A stretch of DNA of 35,868 nucleotides, taken from assembly GCA_001604065.1 (NCBI GenBank), contig LVAO01000009.1, positions 23,780 through 59,647 of the forward strand. The letters are read 5' to 3'. The notes beneath the pieces were generated by a model. The model was not told the origin of the DNA. It did no database searches and worked only from the letters and a program-made list of their open reading frames with translations. The DNA is from Clostridiales bacterium Firm_09. GTDB taxonomy: Bacteria; Bacillota; Clostridia; Christensenellales; DTU072. A program made the position numbers and the translations under genes. Positions 5,281 to 13,745 of the stretch are shown one piece after another (position 1 is the first letter of the stretch; each line of letters opens with the position of its first letter).

Positions 5281-7157
5281 ATGCGAAGTCTTCTTATAAG
5301 GGATCCGGTAGGCACGCCGTCTTTCCAGCCGCGGTAAAAATAGAAAGCTTTTTTCATTCTGTTCAGTCGGACAACCGATCCGGTGCCGGGCTGTTTTTCT
5401 TCGGTCAAACGCTTGGGAAGGGTATCCTGATCGGGATTAAGCCCCAGACGGAGATTCAGAAGGCGCTCCAGCGTATAACCGCGTTCGCCCACGCGGATAA
5501 ATTTTCCGATGGTATACTTCATGCCGGTCGCATAGCTTATCATTTTTGGATAAGGCAATAGTTTGGGCGCATTGATGTCGGCAATGCCGATAAAACGATG
5601 CGCAAGACCGACAATACCTCCGAAATAGGGCAGCATCTTATAGATGAGACGGACAATGAATTTGTTGGGGTTGGCAATCATGAAAGCAGGGAGCACGGCA
5701 TAGCTGGTGAACAGGCAGGTTCCGCCCGCAGAAATCGCCTCCATCAGGTCCTGGAAGAAAATCGAAAACGCGGCTTTGCCTTTGGTGGTCAGGTTGTCCA
5801 CATTAAAACCGAGCCCTTCCATAACGACCATATATCCGCCATTGAGGTGGCAGCCGCCGCGATTGGCAACAGCGTATCCGAGTCCCATGCCCTGCGCGCC
5901 GCGCGGTTCATAGGCGGCAAGCTCCAAACCTTTGACATTGATGGCGTATTCTTTGCCGCCGAACTTTTCGGACATCCTTCGGGTGCCTTCCGCAAGCTCC
6001 GCTCCGATGCCCTCGCGGGCGGCGGTTGCTTTGATGAGCGCAACCAGATCAAGGTCGGGATCCCCGAATCTGAGGCCGTTGTTCCAGAGGCCTTTCTCAT
6101 TCAGTTCCATTGCAAAACCTACGGAGCTTCCGAAGGTGATGGTATCCATACCGTACTCATCGCAATAATAGTTGGCATCCAGAATCTTCTGCATGTCATT
6201 GTTGAGAAGGTTGCTTCCCAGCAGCACCAGGGTTTCGACTTCCGGACCTTTGACTTCCTTTTCTTCTACCGTCACGACACGGCCGCATTGGATGGGACAG
6301 GTCAGACAGCCTTTGTTTTTGATAAGGTATTTTTCCCTGAGCGTCTCACCGCTGATTTTTTCAAAGTCCTCATATTGGCCGGATTTATAATTTTTTGTGG
6401 CGAGCTGATGCTTGAAATTCATCGTGCTCACCAGCCCCGCCGTCCCATAAGTCGGCAGCTGTTTGCCGGTAAGAGGGTGTTTTCGGAGGTTCTCGACCCA
6501 TATTTTATTGAGCGCTTTGAATCCCTCCTGGTCTGCGAACTCATATTTGCCGGTTCCGTCTGCGACAATGCCTTTTAGAAGCTTGCTGCCGAAGACGGCG
6601 CCGACACCGTTTCTTCCGGCGGTGCGCTCTTGGCTGACAACCCCTGCGTAGCGGACAAGGTTTTCACCGGCGGGGCCTATCACAAAGGCGCCCGAGGTCT
6701 TTTTGGGGCTCATCTGTTTTTGCGCTTCGGAGGTCAGCGTACCCCAGAACGGCGAAGCGTCCGCAAATTCTATCACGCCGTCATTAATCTTTATATAAAT
6801 GGGTTTTTCTGCTTTGCCAACGATAATCAGTCCGTCAAATCCCGCTCTTTTGAGAGCCATGCCGAAGTTGCCTCCGCAGTTGCTGGAGGTGCAAAGCCCG
6901 GTAAGGGGAGAAACGGTGGACACGTCAAAGCGTGAGCTGCAGGGCGCCATACTTCCCGTAAGCGGCGAAGTCATCACGACAATCGGGTTGCGAGGGTCAA
7001 AGGCATCTATCTTCTCTGTCACAATATCATAAAGTATGCGAGCGGCCAGCGTTTTTCCGCCGAGGTATAATTCGCGGTATTGGTCACTCACCGGATAATC
7101 CTCATATGTGAGGCTGGATAAATCGATCCTTGCGATTCTGTTGGCATATCCTTTCAT
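5277..7157 (-). CDS. aor: Aldehyde ferredoxin oxidoreductase family tungstoenzyme
   Basis: A 626-residue cytoplasmic protein matching the AOR family length (about 600-620). It starts MKGYANRIARIDLS, followed by LGGKTLAARILYD and GPLTG-like segments (SPLTGSMAPCSSR, SPLTGLCTSSNCGG) that hold the bis-tungstopterin. The [4Fe-4S] ligands are visible in CLTCPIQC (three Cys) with the fourth probably in GGTCLFT. AOR enzymes oxidise aldehydes to acids (or reduce acids) with ferredoxin. ATG 7157 follows GGAGGGATTTTTT and a promoter lies upstream. It heads an operon with moaD-like and thiF-like genes joined by ATGA overlaps, implying co-production of enzyme and cofactor. The actual aldehyde substrate cannot be told from sequence. 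Confidence 0.92.
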   Translation of the reverse strand: MKGYANRIARIDLSSLTYEDYPVSDQYRELYLGGKTLAARILYDIVTEKIDAFDPRNPIVVMTSPLTGSMAPCSSRFDVSTVSPLTGLCTSSNCGGNFGMALKRAGFDGLIIVGKAEKPIYIKINDGVIEFADASPFWGTLTSEAQKQMSPKKTSGAFVIGPAGENLVRYAGVVSQERTAGRNGVGAVFGSKLLKGIVADGTGKYEFADQEGFKALNKIWVENLRKHPLTGKQLPTYGTAGLVSTMNFKHQLATKNYKSGQYEDFEKISGETLREKYLIKNKGCLTCPIQCGRVVTVEEKEVKGPEVETLVLLGSNLLNNDMQKILDANYYCDEYGMDTITFGSSVGFAMELNEKGLWNNGLRFGDPDLDLVALIKATAAREGIGAELAEGTRRMSEKFGGKEYAINVKGLELAAYEPRGAQGMGLGYAVANRGGCHLNGGYMVVMEGLGFNVDNLTTKGKAAFSIFFQDLMEAISAGGTCLFTSYAVLPAFMIANPNKFIVRLIYKMLPYFGGIVGLAHRFIGIADINAPKLLPYPKMISYATGMKYTIGKFIRVGERGYTLERLLNLRLGLNPDQDTLPKRLTEEKQPGTGSVVRLNRMKKAFYFYRGWKDGVPTGSLIRRLRI

Positions 7158-7219
7158 AAAAAATCCCTCCGAAACTATCCCGACTTACCGATAACAACCC
7201 GAGCAACATCTTCTAAATA

Positions 7220-7248
7220 ATAATATATGATTCGTTGGTTTTTGTCAA
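7220..7248 (-). promoter_or_regulatory. Sigma-A promoter of the aor operon
   Basis: Read on the minus strand, TTGACA (7243-7248) and TATTAT (7220-7225) are separated by exactly 17 bp, close to consensus. Transcription would start near 7213, giving a short leader of about 55 nt with no visible riboswitch or terminator. The aor operon therefore looks constitutively strong, unlike the opposing ECF operon. Confidence 0.7.
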
Positions 7249-7553
7249 TATCATAAGAAAGAAGGATTTCTCTTGCCAATGCACGTTTTTTTGATTACAA
7301 TGATAGCAAAAGTACCGGGGTACGGGCGGGGGAGCGGAGACGGGACAGACGCAAAAAGATTTCGCCTTGCCCGAGGCGCAAAGAGTTGATTTGTCTTCTT
7401 GCGGATATCTGGGATACAAATAAAGAAGGCGCGCATGGATTTGCGCCTTGCCGTAACCAATAACGACAAAATTTCCGTACAAAAAAGGCAGAAGAATGTA
7501 GTTTGCAAAATGAAAAGAAAATATCAGGATAAATATAATAAGGTTGGAACACT
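7249..7553. other. Gene-free stretch with short repeats
   Basis: This 305-bp stretch between divergent genes holds no credible ORF. GATTTCGCCTTGCC (7358-7371) recurs as GATTTGCGCCTTGCC (7438-7452), and GGCGCAAA (7375-7382) is inverted at 7440-7447, so a long-range hairpin is possible. No clear promoter for the downstream ABC gene was found; the AT-rich 7500-7545 segment is the likeliest place. Confidence 0.4.
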
Positions 7554-10349
7554 ATGCTCGAAATCAAAAATGTAACCCGTATTTACAGGCCCAAAAAGGG
7601 CGCGCCTGTGCGCGCATTGGACGGCATCAGCCTGCGCTTCCCCGATACCGGAATGATCTTTATACTCGGCAAATCCGGCAGCGGCAAGTCGACGCTTCTT
7701 AATGTGATGGGCGGTCTCGACAAATATGACAGCGGCGAAATCATTATAAAAGACAAGTCCTCAAAAGATTTCAAACAGGATGATTTTGACAGTTATCGCA
7801 ATACCTATCTTGGATTTATTTTTCAGGAATACAATATCCTGAATGAATTTTCCGTCGGCGCCAATATCGCGCTGGCGCTGCAGCTGCAAGGGAAGAAGGC
7901 AACCGACGAGGAGGTCAACGCAATCTTGGAAGAGGTTGACCTTGCGGGCTACGGCAACCGCAGGCCCGACGAATTGTCCGGAGGGCAGAAGCAGCGCGTC
8001 GCGATTGCGCGGGCGCTTGTGAAAAACCCCCAGATCATACTGGCGGACGAACCGACGGGCGCGTTGGACAGCGCGACAGGACTACAGATCTTTGACACCC
8101 TTAAAAAATTATCAAAAAACAAGCTTGTCATAACCGTAACGCATGACAGGGAGTTTGCAGAACAATACGGTGACCGTGTTATTGAATTAAAAGACGGCAA
8201 GGTAGTCAGCGACATCACCAAATACAAAGAAAGTGCCGCGGGCAGTAATTTTGTTGTTTCGGACAAGATTATTCAGGTAAAGAAGGGGTATCGGCTGACG
8301 CCGGAGGATTTTGAACGAATCAACAGCATTCTCCGCGAAGAGGACGCCATGATTTCGTTTGACAAAAAACTCAATGATAACCTCCGCGCCGCCGCAAGGC
8401 TGGATGAAGATGGCAACCGCGAATCGTTTCGCGAAACGGACAACGCAGAAATTGTGTCCGGGGATACGTCGTCTTTCAAGTTGATCAAGTCACGTCTTCC
8501 CGTCAGACATATGTTCAGAATGGGCGGCAGCAGCCTCAGGAATAAACCATTCCGCCTGGTGGTGACCATTTTGCTGTCGATGATTGCCTTTGGCCTCTTT
8601 GGGCTGTCGGATACGATTTCTGCCTATGACAGACCGGGGACTCTGGCAAAATCCCTTCAGGACAGCAATATACAATATCTGTCTTTTACAAGAGCGTACC
8701 GGCAGGAATATGACGGAGGCGCCTATTACACAGAAACAAAAATGACGCTTGAGGATACCGAAAGGCTGGAATCAGAAACCGGTATTGATTTTTATCCCGT
8801 ATTCAGCAAGGCCGATTTCAGCATCAAAAATCTGAACAATGCTATGTATTTGCCTTATTACAGCCAATCCTTTTCTGGTTTTTATGAAGGGAATGCAGAA
8901 CAGCTTCGGGACATCGGGTTTGAGCTGAAAGGAAAATATCCCGAAAATTTCGGAGAAATTGCGATTTCGGAATATATCTTTACACATTTTCAGGATGCGG
9001 GCTACAAGAAGGATGCGGTGATTTATTCTGCAGATTCAGAAGAGCTGAGGACAGCCGAAGCTTTTCTTGCGGAGAAGCCTTATATCGATATCGGAAACGA
9101 AACTTATCTGATAACAGGAATCATCGATACCGGATTTGAGGCCGACCGCTATAAGTCGTTAAAAGAGGAGCAGTATAACTATAATGTTGAATATTTTCTT
9201 CTGAGCAGTCAGCTGCGTTCGGCAGTCAATTACGGATATCATGCTCTGGTGTATGTGCCGCAGGGATTTGTCGATAATTATCTGGCCTCTTCTTATGACG
9301 CAAAAGAAGCGGGTCTTCAGATTCAGGAATTCGGCAATATGAGTATCCGCAATATGGATACGAATGATTTTGAATATTCCGGACATGAGACCGGAGAAGA
9401 AATGTTTTACGGATGTAATGCAACAGCGCTGTTCCGATTCAGCCAGTTGAGCGAAGCCGAGATTCCTTATATCTGTACAGGCGAAGCCCAGACGCTTTCG
9501 GATAACGAAATCATGCTTGACTTCACTCTCCTGTATGATTATCTTTATGCTTATATGGGAAATCTGGACATCGGACAGGCGTGGCAGGAATTTCTGCAGA
9601 ATCCTGCCGTTGCGGACGAATATCTTGACAATCTGGTGATGGATTACAGTATTTATCCTGCAAATCTGTATGAAAATCAAAAGAAAGTCGATGTGAAAGG
9701 GTTTTTTTATACCGGATATTCATCCGGACAAGGATATCAAATCGCGGTCAGCGATGGAATCTATCAACTATTTGATGAATATAAAACAGGAGATTATTCT
9801 TTTGCGATTGCACCGATGCCAGAAAAAGCATCGGATATTCTCCGTCTTGCGGAATATAACTATAACCAAACCGGAGCCGTTGGTTTCCGCATGCAGAGTG
9901 AAGTCAATTATTTTCTGGATCAGATAGATTTCCTGCTTTCGCCGCTTGCAAGGGTCTTCCTGTATATCGGGCTGGGCTTCGCTGTCTTTGCGGGACTGAT
10001 GCTGATGAACTATATTTCGACCAGCATCGCATACAAAAAACGTGAAATCGGCATTCTTCGCGCAGTCGGTGCGCGAAGCAACGATGTCTTCGGCATCTTC
10101 TTTTCCGAAAGCCTTATCATTGCGCTCATCAATTACGTTCTTTCAATGATTGCGGTCATCATCGCTGTTGTTTCCATCAACGCCTTCTTGCGGAATCAAT
10201 ACGGGTTTCTTCTGACCATTCTTCAGTTCGGGATTCGCCAGGCGGCGCTCATGCTGGGTATCAGTCTCCTGGTTGCCTTTGCAGGTTCTTTCCTGCCCGT
10301 TGTACGCATCGCAAAAAAGAGGCCGATTGACGCCATCAACAACCGGTAA
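7554..10349 (+). CDS. MacB/FtsX-type ABC transporter, ATPase fused to permease
   Basis: A 931-residue protein. Residues 1-225 are an ABC ATPase of the LolD/MacB class: Walker A GKSGSGKST, signature LSGGQKQR, Walker B ILADEPTGALD and switch His in VTHDREF. A charged linker (about 240-325) follows, then membrane helix 1 (about 332-352), a large extracytoplasmic domain of roughly 440 residues, and three C-terminal helices with the FtsX core (KKREIGILRAVGARSNDVFGIFFSE between helices 2 and 3). This is the MacB topology, ATPase and permease in one chain, and it would act as a homodimer. Gram-positive relatives export or extract peptides, lipids or antibiotics, or act mechanically on surface proteins. 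It stands alone, with no membrane-fusion partner nearby. A terminator follows directly. Confidence 0.9.
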   Translation: MLEIKNVTRIYRPKKGAPVRALDGISLRFPDTGMIFILGKSGSGKSTLLNVMGGLDKYDSGEIIIKDKSSKDFKQDDFDSYRNTYLGFIFQEYNILNEFSVGANIALALQLQGKKATDEEVNAILEEVDLAGYGNRRPDELSGGQKQRVAIARALVKNPQIILADEPTGALDSATGLQIFDTLKKLSKNKLVITVTHDREFAEQYGDRVIELKDGKVVSDITKYKESAAGSNFVVSDKIIQVKKGYRLTPEDFERINSILREEDAMISFDKKLNDNLRAAARLDEDGNRESFRETDNAEIVSGDTSSFKLIKSRLPVRHMFRMGGSSLRNKPFRLVVTILLSMIAFGLFGLSDTISAYDRPGTLAKSLQDSNIQYLSFTRAYRQEYDGGAYYTETKMTLEDTERLESETGIDFYPVFSKADFSIKNLNNAMYLPYYSQSFSGFYEGNAEQLRDIGFELKGKYPENFGEIAISEYIFTHFQDAGYKKDAVIYSADSEELRTAEAFLAEKPYIDIGNETYLITGIIDTGFEADRYKSLKEEQYNYNVEYFLLSSQLRSAVNYGYHALVYVPQGFVDNYLASSYDAKEAGLQIQEFGNMSIRNMDTNDFEYSGHETGEEMFYGCNATALFRFSQLSEAEIPYICTGEAQTLSDNEIMLDFTLLYDYLYAYMGNLDIGQAWQEFLQNPAVADEYLDNLVMDYSIYPANLYENQKKVDVKGFFYTGYSSGQGYQIAVSDGIYQLFDEYKTGDYSFAIAPMPEKASDILRLAEYNYNQTGAVGFRMQSEVNYFLDQIDFLLSPLARVFLYIGLGFAVFAGLMLMNYISTSIAYKKREIGILRAVGARSNDVFGIFFSESLIIALINYVLSMIAVIIAVVSINAFLRNQYGFLLTILQFGIRQAALMLGISLLVAFAGSFLPVVRIAKKRPIDAINNR

Positions 10350-10360
10350 ATTCGTTCGAA

Positions 10361-10395
10361 AACAGCGCCTTGTTTTAAGAAAGGCGCTGTTTTTT
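10361..10395. terminator. Bidirectional intrinsic terminator
   Basis: AACAGCGCC (10361-10369) pairs perfectly with GGCGCTGTT (10383-10391), followed by T to 10395; the minus strand also carries a short T-run. It separates the convergent ABC transporter and TSCPD genes. Confidence 0.85.
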
Positions 10396-10410
10396 GCGAA
10401 GGATCGATCC

Positions 10411-10662
10411 TTATTGGCTGTTCCGGGCTTCTCGGACTGCCTGCGCCAATTGATCCGCGCAGGAAGTTTTTTTCCATCCGCAGGTAATGCCCGCAAGCTT
10501 TGTTTCGATTTCTTCGGTTGTCGCGCCTTCGACAAGCCGCGACAATGCTTTCAGATTGCCGTCGCAACCCCCATAGAAATGTACATTTGTGACAATATTG
10601 TTATTGAGGTCAAACTCGATTGCGGAAGAACAGGTGCCTTTGGTCTTATAAGTATATTTCAT
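10411..10662 (-). CDS. TSCPD domain protein
   Basis: An 83-residue protein starting MKYTYKTKGTCSSAI, with conserved Cys in GTCS, GGCDGN, ITCGWKKTSC and a DQLAQAV end. It matches the small stand-alone TSCPD domain family (TIGR03905-like), related to the C-terminal domain of class II ribonucleotide reductases. The four conserved Cys suggest metal or redox chemistry, but no function is established. ATG 10662 has a weak GGAAC upstream. It lies 47 bp downstream of the phosphatase gene on the same strand, so it may be co-transcribed. Confidence 0.8.
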   Translation of the reverse strand: MKYTYKTKGTCSSAIEFDLNNNIVTNVHFYGGCDGNLKALSRLVEGATTEEIETKLAGITCGWKKTSCADQLAQAVREARNSQ

Positions 10663-10709
10663 AGCTGTTCCAAAAATAACGTGGTTCGGGATTCTGTAAT
10701 GGTGATATC

Positions 10710-11453
10710 TTATTCCGTATACCGGTCTCTTAACATCCGGATATCCTCCCGGGACAATCCGAATTCGGCTTCGGCATACTTGTATAAATCTCCGTAGCGC
10801 TTCTGAATTTCGTCCAGAGCGGCTTCAAGATATCCGGCCTGAACGCTCAACAGAAAACCGAAGCGGCGGTCGGCCCATTTTATAAGAAATCTGGGAAGCT
10901 GCGCTTCGATACGTTTTCGCATTTCCTCCACCATCTGGATGCTGAGAAGGTAGTCCTCCATGATGTCCTTGAAGCTGACACCCAAAATGGAAAGAAGGAT
11001 GGCTATGCCCAATCCTGTGCGGTCTTTCCCGGCGGTGCAGTGCTGGATAAAAGGGACCTCGCCGTCGACCAATGCCTGAACCATTGCTTTATAACCCTCA
11101 TTATGGAAGGGCAAACGGCGATACGTTTGTTTGACGTCCTCGGGGGAGATGTGGGAAAAGGCCCGGCGCAGATTGGATTTTTTTTGCAGCCGATAAAGCT
11201 TGTCCTCTTTGTTGAGCATCGGGAAAGCCATGTGTTTTGCGCCGAAAGCCTCGTAGGGGAATTCGGTCTTGGTTACCTCGTCCGGATCGCGGTAATCAAA
11301 TACCAATTTAATTCCGAGCGATCTCAGTTCTTCAAGGTCTTTTTCGCTTGCTTCGTCCGGCATTGCGCAACGGAAAAACAACCCGGTTTTCACCTTTCTT
11401 CCGTCTTCGGTCTGCATGCCTCCGACATCTCTGAAATTCAGTATTTTTTCCAT
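10710..11453 (-). CDS. Tyrosine/dual-specificity protein phosphatase (Y_phosphatase3 type)
   Basis: A 247-residue protein. ATG 11453 chosen because AAGGTGAGAGT precedes it and the sequence then begins MEKILNFRDVGG, the usual start N-x-R-D-x-G-G of this family; the open frame extends 10 codons further up without support. The catalytic P-loop HCTAGKDRTG supplies Cys139 and Arg145 (C-x5-R). The Asp/Lys in the loop is typical of PtpB/LipA-like bacterial phosphatases that act on phosphotyrosine and sometimes phosphoinositides. It appears cytoplasmic. A promoter is present just upstream, and the TSCPD gene may share the transcript. Confidence 0.88.
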   Translation of the reverse strand: MEKILNFRDVGGMQTEDGRKVKTGLFFRCAMPDEASEKDLEELRSLGIKLVFDYRDPDEVTKTEFPYEAFGAKHMAFPMLNKEDKLYRLQKKSNLRRAFSHISPEDVKQTYRRLPFHNEGYKAMVQALVDGEVPFIQHCTAGKDRTGLGIAILLSILGVSFKDIMEDYLLSIQMVEEMRKRIEAQLPRFLIKWADRRFGFLLSVQAGYLEAALDEIQKRYGDLYKYAEAEFGLSREDIRMLRDRYTE

Positions 11454-11473
11454 ACTCTCACCTTGTTGAACGT

Positions 11474-11503
11474 ATTTTAGCATATTTTTGTCGGAAAGTA
11501 CAA
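11474..11503 (-). promoter_or_regulatory. Probable promoter of the phosphatase gene
   Basis: On the minus strand, TTGTAC (11498-11503) and TAAAAT (11474-11479) are 18 bp apart. Transcription would start near 11467, only some 14 nt before the start codon, just enough for the ribosome-binding site. Confidence 0.45.
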
Positions 11504-11583
11504 TTCAGGCGCAAAAAAGAAAGAAGAAAAAAGTCTGTTCCGGCAAAAAAAGCAGTGATTCTTGCATATAATGTAAAATTTGC

Positions 11584-13062
11584 TTATTTATCGGGAAGGC
11601 CCTTTTTCGTTTCGTTAGGATGCATGAGGGGCAATTGGAAATAGAATTTGCTGCCTCTTCCGACAGAGCTTTCTACACCGTAGATGCCGCCCGGATGGAG
11701 GGACATGACGCTCTTGACAATCGAAAGTCCCAATCCTGTGCCTGCCTCGGCGCGGCGGTGGCTCTTTTCGGATTTGTAATATCTGTCCCATATATAAGGC
11801 AGAATGCTGACGTCGATGCCTTCGCCGTTGTCAATCACTTCCAGCCGCACATTGTTGTTTTTGTGAAATACGCGGACTTTGACCAGCTTGTCCGCGCCGC
11901 AATAATTGACGGCGTTGCTGATGAGGTTGTAGATGACCTGGGCGATTTTGGCGCGGTCCCCGAAGGCATAAGCAGACGGCTCATGTTCGAAATCAAAATG
12001 ATAGCCCTTTGCTTCCAGCATGCGGGAATAGCGGTTGACGATTTCTTCCGCAAGCGCGACCAGATCGAATTCTTCCAGATTGAGCCGGCTGCCGCCTTCC
12101 TGCAGCTTTGAAATATCCAGCATGTCATTGACAAGCCCGGTAAGACGCGTTGTTTCGTCAATGATGACCTGGATGTTGTCGGGCGTCGCCTCGGAAGGTA
12201 TTTCACGCATCAGCTCCGCATAGCCTTTGATGAGCGTTAACGGAGTTTTCAGATCGTGCGAAACATTGGCAATCAGCTCTTTCCGATAATGGTCGACGGC
12301 AGAAAGCTCTTTGCTTGCGATGTTGAGAGAATCTCTCAGCTCTTCTATCTCTTTGTAGCCTCCGCCGGTAAATACGACATCGCTTTTGCCCTTTGCCAGA
12401 TTTTTGGCAGAAAGGTTGAGACTGACGATGGGTTTCGCTATCGCGCGGGACATCAGAAAAGCGAGAAAAAAGGTGGCGGCAATCACTATCACGCTTATGA
12501 ACAGAAGCTGCACAACCATAGTGAAATGGATTGTCGATACCGGCATTCCGGTGGCCTCCACGATGATTGCATATTGCTGGCCCGAAGCCGAAGTATACAG
12601 CTTGGTATAGATATGGCACTCTGTCTCGTCCGTAATGTTGGCGTATTTGCCGGTAAAACCCATGCCTTCAAGATTTTCCAACGTATGGCTTTGCTTTTCC
12701 AAATAGACGCCGCCCTCGTCTTTTGCCTTACTGAATCGCTCGGCAAGCTCGCTTGCGGAAAACGTGGAAATGATGCTCGCACGCGTCTCGGTTTTAAGAA
12801 ATATGTTTCCTTCTGTGTCGACAATCAGGACACTGACGTTTTCGCGGTAAGACAATGCGTTTGCAAGCACAATCAGATTTTCGTGGTCTATATTTTCGCC
12901 CAGGGCATCCGCTGTTTTATGAAGGCAGGATATTGTCGCTATCCGGCTGACACTGCTGATAAAACCAAGCTGAATTCCCCACAGAAGTGCCAGTGTGCCT
13001 GCGATAAGACCGACAAGCATCAACGTGATTTTCCATTTGATGTTCAGAATGCTAGGCTTCAA
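11584..13062 (-). CDS. Sensor histidine kinase with HAMP domain
   Basis: A 492-residue membrane kinase. Two membrane helices (about 13-35 and 182-205) bracket an extracytoplasmic sensor domain of about 145 residues. HAMP follows (about 205-258), then the DHp domain with the phospho-accepting His269 in SHDLKTPLTLIKGYAEL, and the ATPase domain with N-box (IYNLISNAVNY), G1 DNGEGID and G2 GTGLGLSIV. It autophosphorylates and passes phosphate to the response regulator, whose 3' end overlaps this gene by 11 bp. The upstream HtrA-like protein is in the same transcription unit, which points to an envelope signal, although the ligand is unknown. The protein is complete and canonical. Confidence 0.93.
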   Translation of the reverse strand: MKPSILNIKWKITLMLVGLIAGTLALLWGIQLGFISSVSRIATISCLHKTADALGENIDHENLIVLANALSYRENVSVLIVDTEGNIFLKTETRASIISTFSASELAERFSKAKDEGGVYLEKQSHTLENLEGMGFTGKYANITDETECHIYTKLYTSASGQQYAIIVEATGMPVSTIHFTMVVQLLFISVIVIAATFFLAFLMSRAIAKPIVSLNLSAKNLAKGKSDVVFTGGGYKEIEELRDSLNIASKELSAVDHYRKELIANVSHDLKTPLTLIKGYAELMREIPSEATPDNIQVIIDETTRLTGLVNDMLDISKLQEGGSRLNLEEFDLVALAEEIVNRYSRMLEAKGYHFDFEHEPSAYAFGDRAKIAQVIYNLISNAVNYCGADKLVKVRVFHKNNNVRLEVIDNGEGIDVSILPYIWDRYYKSEKSHRRAEAGTGLGLSIVKSVMSLHPGGIYGVESSVGRGSKFYFQLPLMHPNETKKGLPDK

Positions 13063-13723
13063 AACGGTAACCCATTCCTCTCAGCGTCACGATATAATCG
13101 CTGCATACGCCCAGACTTTTGCGCAACAGCTTGATGTGCGTGTCCAGCGTGCGGTCGTCGCCATAAAAATCATATCCCCAGACCTCGCTCAGAAGTTTTT
13201 CTCTGGAAAGAGCAAGCCCTCTGTTTTTAACCATATAAAAGAGAAGGTCGTATTCTTTTGGAGAAAGGTCTATGCGCTCCCCTGCGACATATACCAGCCG
13301 CGCCGCAAAATCGACCTTGAGGTTGGGCGCCTCAAAAATATCGCCGGAGGTGCCCGGACAATGCTTGAAGCGGTTAAGAACCGCCGAGACGCGCAGCATC
13401 AGTTCTTTGCCGGAGAAGGGTTTTGTCACATAATCATCGGCGCCGGACTCTAAACCATGAATTTTGTCGTAGGTTTCACCTCTCGCCGACAGCATGATGA
13501 TGGGAATTTCTGAAAACTTGCGGATCTCTTTTGCGGTGGAAAATCCATCCAGTTCGGGCATCATGATATCCAGAATCACGATGTCGAAATGCTTTGATTT
13601 AAGGATATCCAGAGCCTCAAAGCCGTCTGCGGCTTCTTCGACTTCATAATTCTCGATCGCCGCAAATTTTTTGACCAGCTGACGGATTTGCGGTTCATCG
13701 TCGACAATCAGTATTTTATACAT
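13052..13723 (-). CDS. OmpR-family response regulator
   Basis: A 223-residue protein with receiver domain (acidic DDE at 8-10, phospho-acceptor Asp52 in ILDIMMP, Thr/Ser switch in MLSARG, Lys101 in VTKPF) and a C-terminal winged-helix domain (LSPKEYDLLFYMVKN, recognition helix DDRTLDTHIKLLRKSLG, final GYRFEA). It controls transcription when phosphorylated by the kinase encoded next. Its ATG lies 22 bp after the HtrA-like stop. Tandem 11-bp repeats upstream of that HtrA-like gene are good candidate binding sites, which would make the operon self-regulated. Confidence 0.94.
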   Translation of the reverse strand: MYKILIVDDEPQIRQLVKKFAAIENYEVEEAADGFEALDILKSKHFDIVILDIMMPELDGFSTAKEIRKFSEIPIIMLSARGETYDKIHGLESGADDYVTKPFSGKELMLRVSAVLNRFKHCPGTSGDIFEAPNLKVDFAARLVYVAGERIDLSPKEYDLLFYMVKNRGLALSREKLLSEVWGYDFYGDDRTLDTHIKLLRKSLGVCSDYIVTLRGMGYRFEA

Positions 13724-13745
13724 ATGCCCCTCCCGTGCGCATTTG

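Noticed and set aside
5598-6578. Plus-strand frame of 326 codons inside aor
   Set aside because: It is an antisense shadow of a well-conserved enzyme gene with intact cofactor motifs.
12256-13134. Plus-strand frame of 292 codons over the kinase gene
   Set aside because: It is antisense to a complete histidine kinase and has no recognisable domain or start signal.
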